Below, piece by piece: positions 60,932 through 64,000 of a stretch of DNA of 64,000 nucleotides. The notes below the pieces were generated by a model that worked only from the letters and a program-made list of their open reading frames with translations, did not search any database and was not told the DNA's origin. Each line of letters opens with the position of its first letter. Position 1 is the stretch's first letter. Location of the stretch: NCBI GenBank assembly GCA_964526225.1, contig CAZGLL010000001.1, positions 62,001 through 126,000 on the forward strand, given 5' to 3'. The position numbers were made by a program, and so were the translations under genes. This DNA is from DRYM01 sp964526225. Lineage in GTDB: Archaea; Thermoproteota; Thermoprotei_A; EX4484-217-1.

Positions 60932-61882
60932 ATGCTCAATGTAATGCTCGTAGGAGTTGGTGGATGGGGTTCAAATCATGCCAGGGTTTTAGGTATGTTA
61001 AAAGGTGATATTGTTAATGACCTTGTCTTAGTAGATTTAAACGTAGAGAGGATAAAGAGATTTGCTAAGATTTATGGGGCAAAATATTATACAAGTATTG
61101 ATGAAGCATTAAGAAAGGAGAGACTCGACGTAGCAATTATTGCGACCCCAACAAACTTACATTTCGAACATTCTAAAAAAGCCTTGGAAAATGGACTCCA
61201 TGTACTTGTGGAGAAACCGTTAACAGACACTTTAAATAAAGCTATTAAACTTTACGATGAAGCTAAATCCTCTAATAGGCTAGTTAGCGTAGGTTTTATA
61301 ATGAGATATCACCCATTAGTGAGTTATCTAAAAGAGAAAATTAGGAATAAACTAGGCAAAGTCTTGGCTCTAAATAGTAAAAGAACATCATGGTGGCCAA
61401 ATAGACCTTGGGATGCAGGTGTAGTTAAGGACTTGGCAATACACGATATTGACTTAGCTAGGTACCTATTTAGCAGAGACGCGAAAGTGGCCTATGGTAA
61501 AGTAGGTAGTTTAAGACATAGCTACTATGAAGACTACGCATTATTCATAATAGACTATGGAGAATTTTCGGGAATTTTTGAATCCAACTGGATAACACCT
61601 CATAAGATTAGGTATTTTTCAGTTACGGGAGATCAAGCAGTAGTAAATATAGACTTCGTAAATGAAGAACTTACTGTACTTGAGAAAGGCCATGTAGTGA
61701 AGCCACTTGTTCCTAAACAAGAACCTTTAATGCTTGAGGATAGAGACTTCCTTATGTCGATAATTGAAAAGAGAAAACCCAGGGTAACAATTGAGGATGG
61801 GATAAAAGCGCTCGCTACATGCGAAGCCGTTCTGAAGTCAGCTGTAATAGGTAAACCAGTTGAAATAGAGTATCCGATATAG
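60932..61882 (+). CDS. Gfo/Idh/MocA-family oxidoreductase
   Basis: This 316-residue NAD(P)-dependent dehydrogenase starts with a Rossmann fold (VMLVGVGGWGSNHARVLGML). The catalytic EKP motif is in HVLVEKPLTDTLNKA near residue 90. Substrate-pocket residues lie in GFIMRYHPLV near 122 and HDIDLARYLFS near 170. The domain order is standard. The C-terminal tail (KALATCEAVLKSAVIGKPVE) is also typical. In context with GlmS and a GlmU-like enzyme it may oxidise a nucleotide sugar such as UDP-GlcNAc, as WbpB-type enzymes do; this substrate is inference only. The start is ATG 60932. Confidence 0.88.
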   Translation: MLNVMLVGVGGWGSNHARVLGMLKGDIVNDLVLVDLNVERIKRFAKIYGAKYYTSIDEALRKERLDVAIIATPTNLHFEHSKKALENGLHVLVEKPLTDTLNKAIKLYDEAKSSNRLVSVGFIMRYHPLVSYLKEKIRNKLGKVLALNSKRTSWWPNRPWDAGVVKDLAIHDIDLARYLFSRDAKVAYGKVGSLRHSYYEDYALFIIDYGEFSGIFESNWITPHKIRYFSVTGDQAVVNIDFVNEELTVLEKGHVVKPLVPKQEPLMLEDRDFLMSIIEKRKPRVTIEDGIKALATCEAVLKSAVIGKPVEIEYPI

Positions 61883-61892
61883 TTTTTCACTC

Positions 61893-61980
61893 AACGCTCA
61901 GCGCTTTGGCCCCATTTCATCTTTTACTCAAACTGTCGAGAGCATTTAAAGGGTGCTCTCGAATTAATCATCATCGCGTT
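61893..61980 (-). ncRNA. Unusual C/D-box-like RNA with an internal 9-bp hairpin
   Basis: Minus strand: a 5-bp terminal stem, AACGC (61980-61976) with GCGTT (61897-61893), closes a C box ATGATGA (61974-61968) and D box CTGA (61901-61898). C' GATGAAA lies at 61921-61915, with a 13-nt guide TGGGGCCAAAGCG before D. Where the D' guide should be, a perfect 9-bp hairpin (TCGAGAGCA 61936-61944 with TGCTCTCGA 61954-61962, loop of 9) is inserted. The RNA would be about 88 nt rather than the usual 50-60. Confidence 0.6.
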
Positions 61981-62035
61981 CAAAATATTTTAGAGAGTCT
62001 GGAGTATATAATCGATACTGTAATGGTGAAATTTC

Positions 62036-62653
62036 ATGGGAGGAAGGGGGAGGGTAAGGGTAAGGTTTATTGGTAGGCATTTGATGGTTAAAGGGAGATA
62101 TGTTGAAAAAATACTTAGTGGGGAAAAGAAAGCAACAATAAGGCTAGGTATAGTAAAGCCTAAGTACGATGAAGTTTTCATTCATGGAGGTGGAAGACCT
62201 GTCGCATTAGCTAAGATAGTTAGAGTTTACCATAAGAAAATAAGTGATTTAACAGATAACGATGCTTTAAAGGACGGCTTTTCCTCAAAAAAGGAACTTC
62301 TCAAAGAATTAAAGAGAAATTATGATAAGCTAAACCCTGATGATTATGTTACAATAATAGAGTTTGAAGTAATTAAGAAACTTAGCGAATTAGATTATAA
62401 GGATCCATGGCTTGGTCTTAAACCTGCTGAAATAGCAAGAATAGGTTTAAGATATTGTACAGATCTTAGTGATGAGGAGAAACGTGTTTTAGAAGATCTT
62501 ACAAGAACCGAAAGTTTAAGAAAAACTGCTATAAGACTTTATGGAAATATTTCTAAGAGATGGATAATACGTAAAATCCTACGTAGAGTTTTAAAGAGAC
62601 TTGTTGAAAAGGGAATTCTGGGATATAATGTTGATTCCGAAGAAGATAAGTGA
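62036..62653 (+). CDS. ASCH-domain protein with a helical C-terminus
   Basis: This 205-residue protein starts with an ASCH domain (about residues 1-120). Landmarks are FIGRHLMVKGRYVEKILSGE near 11, KKATIRLGIVKPKYDEVFIH near 31 and VALAKIVRVYHKKISDLTDN near 56. ASCH domains bind RNA and are related to PUA; some have nuclease or amidohydrolase activity. The last ~85 residues form a helical, basic domain (SLRKTAIRLYGNISKRWIIR, then RRVLKRLVEKGILG) resembling a winged helix. The start is ATG 62036, 55 bp downstream of the unusual guide RNA. Its 3' end overlaps the cupin gene. Confidence 0.82.
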   Translation: MGGRGRVRVRFIGRHLMVKGRYVEKILSGEKKATIRLGIVKPKYDEVFIHGGGRPVALAKIVRVYHKKISDLTDNDALKDGFSSKKELLKELKRNYDKLNPDDYVTIIEFEVIKKLSELDYKDPWLGLKPAEIARIGLRYCTDLSDEEKRVLEDLTRTESLRKTAIRLYGNISKRWIIRKILRRVLKRLVEKGILGYNVDSEEDK

Positions 62654-62975
62654 TAGACCATATAAAACTAGCATAAGTAATTACAAGCTTTATGAACTTA
62701 TGAGATTTAATATTAAACGGAAAAGGACTTTAAAAATAGCATCCCTCAGGATAGCCCCAGAGAAGGTTGTTGAAAGACAAGCTGATCCAAGGAATGAACA
62801 TATTTACTACGTAGTGGATGGTATGGGAAGAATAGAATTTTTAAATTCTGATGAAAAGCCTTTCTATATTGAACCATATTCGCTAGTTTACATCCCTTAC
62901 GCTATTAGGCATAGAATAGTCAATGAAGGCTTATCACTATTGCATTTATTAGACATCATATTAACGGAATTTTAA
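62601..62975 (+). CDS. Small cupin-domain protein
   Basis: This protein has 115 residues from ATG 62628 (MLIPKKISDRPYKT); the frame opens at 62601 inside the ASCH gene. A single cupin barrel is visible. Motif 1 resembles RNEHIYYVVDGMGRIEFLNS near residue 55 with HxxxxVxxG spacing. Motif 2 is EPYSLVYIPYAIRHRIVNEG near 85. Only a subset of the metal-binding histidines is present (NEH and RHRIV). Cupins of this size act as isomerases, epimerases or sensors. It overlaps ASCH by 26 bp (from ATG 62628) and is presumably co-transcribed. Confidence 0.78.
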   Translation: MLKREFWDIMLIPKKISDRPYKTSISNYKLYELMRFNIKRKRTLKIASLRIAPEKVVERQADPRNEHIYYVVDGMGRIEFLNSDEKPFYIEPYSLVYIPYAIRHRIVNEGLSLLHLLDIILTEF

Positions 62976-63032
62976 GCTCATGAGGCGTTAACCTAAAAAC
63001 CTTTTCCGCATAATAAGTATGTCCTTTAGGGA

Positions 63033-63572
63033 TTGGAAGTGTTTTCAGCAGTTTCCTCACTAATTAGCAATTTAAAAACTAGATTGAAAACTAAAAACCA
63101 TGTTAAAAAATCTTCGATAAGAGCGTTATCCATGGAGCAACCAAAACGTGCAGGACATACTACATCACATAGTATTCCTAAAACATTAGCTTCGGGTGTG
63201 AGCAATCTCTCCGAGAAAAGCGAAATTAAACCTGTTAAATATGCTAAGCTCGTAACAGTAAAGATCGAAACATGTCCTAATTGCAGTTATTACTCAAACG
63301 ATAAGACAATGCATAAGTACGTTATAATTGAAGGGCCTATCTTCTTAAAGAAGGACTTAGCAAAGGAGAATCTAAGGCCTTTCATTAAAATAGGGGAAGT
63401 TCTAAAGTGTAGTAGATGCGGTTATGAAAAAGTTAAGAAGAAAATTTACATACCCATTGAAACCGTAGATGTGCTTGAACCCTTATTGTGTAATGATGTT
63501 GTAAATGTTATAGGTAAAATTAGGAATGTAAACTTAAAAATTGAGAAAGTCTTAACAAAATTCCTAGGGTAA
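63033..63572 (+). CDS. Uncharacterised zinc-ribbon protein
   Basis: This 179-residue protein has a low-complexity basic N-terminus of ~70 residues, rich in Ser, Lys and Thr, probably disordered. A zinc ribbon follows: CPNCSYYS near residue 81 and CSRCGYEK near 127, with an intervening strand pair. A C-terminal beta segment ends VLTKFLG. The two CxxC knuckles suggest a nucleic-acid or protein-binding role. It starts at TTG 63033 and is followed after 9 bp by another tiny zinc-ribbon gene, with which it is probably co-transcribed. No family is recognised. Confidence 0.7.
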   Translation: MEVFSAVSSLISNLKTRLKTKNHVKKSSIRALSMEQPKRAGHTTSHSIPKTLASGVSNLSEKSEIKPVKYAKLVTVKIETCPNCSYYSNDKTMHKYVIIEGPIFLKKDLAKENLRPFIKIGEVLKCSRCGYEKVKKKIYIPIETVDVLEPLLCNDVVNVIGKIRNVNLKIEKVLTKFLG

Positions 63573-63581
63573 GATCATATA

Positions 63582-63731
63582 ATGACCAAGTGGATTCTAA
63601 AATGTGAAGAATGTAATAACAAATGGACACTCGATGTTAGCTTTGATTTAGAGAAAATAGGCAGAATATACCATTATTGCAGCGTATGTAGAAAAAATAC
63701 ATTTCATAAGGTTTTAGGTAGAGTAGACTGA
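63582..63731 (+). CDS. 49-residue zinc-ribbon mini-protein
   Basis: This short gene starts at ATG 63582. The protein reads MTKWILKCEECNNKWTLDVS, then FDLEKIGRIYHYCSVCRKNT, ending FHKVLGRVD. CEEC (residues 8-11) and CSVC (33-36) form one zinc ribbon spanning almost the whole protein. It lies 9 bp after the previous zinc-ribbon gene, so they are probably co-transcribed. The two may bind each other or the same nucleic acid. The length is too short for standard gene calling thresholds. Confidence 0.72.
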   Translation: MTKWILKCEECNNKWTLDVSFDLEKIGRIYHYCSVCRKNTFHKVLGRVD

Positions 63732-63823
63732 ATATATCGTTTCCCGATAAAAGCTCTTAATAACTAAATTTTAGGAAACATTTTTCACTACGAACTTTCA
63801 AGATTACTTTTCCGGTGTAAACT

Positions 63824-64000
63824 ATGGTTACTGAAGAGGAGAAAACGTTCTTCTTTACGCTACTTAAAAAGTTCTCTGACGCTATAGGAGTTTCAGGTCA
63901 TGAATTTGAAATAAGAAGGCTTATAATGGAAGAAGTTAGCGACTTAGCAGATAAGGTATGGACGGATAGAATGGGAAACATTATTGCTCTGAAGAAAGGT
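63824..64000 (+). CDS. M42-family aminopeptidase (partial, 3' end beyond window)
   Basis: The first 59 residues of an M42 glutamyl/tetrahedral aminopeptidase or endoglucanase homologue are visible from ATG 63824. The segment FSDAIGVSGHEFEIRRLIME then WTDRMGNIIALKKG matches the family's N-terminal layout, where a VSGHE motif is followed by a D-x-GN strand leading to the first metal ligand. M42 enzymes form tetrahedral complexes that degrade peptides in the cytosol. The remaining ~290 residues lie outside the window. Confidence 0.82.
   Translation, partial: MVTEEEKTFFFTLLKKFSDAIGVSGHEFEIRRLIMEEVSDLADKVWTDRMGNIIALKKG

Noticed and set aside
60968..60985. tRNA-like GGTTCAAATC
   Set aside because: It lies within the Rossmann motif codons of the Gfo/Idh/MocA gene.

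Overview
The window is a gene-dense, AT-rich stretch of chromosome from a hyperthermophilic archaeon, most likely a member of the Thermoproteota (Crenarchaeota). Supporting signs are a full-length reverse gyrase, Alba, RadA, an archaeal ThrRS with an N-terminal editing domain, GatCAB, mevalonate kinase, many TTG and GTG starts, short gene spacing, and at least eight convincing C/D-box guide RNAs in short intergenic gaps. I cannot name the genus from sequence alone. No rRNA, tRNA, CRISPR array or prophage was seen.

Layout. 1-6,085: a truncated DUF2070 membrane protein, a GfcR-type HTH-phosphoribosyltransferase, a zinc ribbon, and the tRNA amidotransferase operon gatC-gatA-gatB. 6,487-16,058: small uncharacterised proteins, an XPB-type helicase with an unknown 5' partner, a THUMP protein, an isoaspartyl peptidase/asparaginase, Alba, and the NAD(P)HX repair enzyme. 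16,144-28,603: reverse gyrase, an EMC3/Oxa1-like membrane protein, an Lhr helicase, a PflX-type radical SAM protein and a TPR protein. 28,673-29,585: a decayed AEC transporter with a perfect inverted repeat. 29,710-34,618: a FeoC-like regulator, threonine synthase, a JAMM protease convergent with a MoaD-MoaE fusion, then a GC-rich structured region, a palindromic divergent promoter, an AbrB-like mini-gene and a TnpB-like protein without a zinc ribbon. 34,686-39,269: glutamine synthetase and a complete archaeal lipoylation locus (LplA, LplB, LipS1, LipS2). 39,262-54,563: a Bud32-like kinase, TrpRS, HIT, an A24 prepilin peptidase, a DHH phosphoesterase, an RHH regulator with repeated sites, RadA, ThrRS, a KH/PP-loop protein and a threonine-synthase-like pseudoenzyme fused to a winged helix. 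54,586-64,000: mevalonate kinase, a polytopic glycosyltransferase, GlmS and a GlmU-like nucleotidyltransferase (lipid carrier and UDP-GlcNAc supply), a Gfo/Idh/MocA oxidoreductase, an ASCH protein, a cupin, zinc ribbons and the start of an M42 aminopeptidase.

The most unusual observations are four. First, the GC-rich RNA / palindrome / AbrB / zinc-less TnpB module at 33.08-34.6 kb. Second, the adjacent JAMM protease and MoaD-MoaE fusion, where one could process the other; the fusion also appears to lack a canonical start codon. Third, a threonine synthase homologue whose PLP lysine is replaced by arginine and which carries a DNA-binding domain. Fourth, a C/D-box RNA with a perfect hairpin in place of one guide. 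All functional links are inferred from sequence and position; none was tested.
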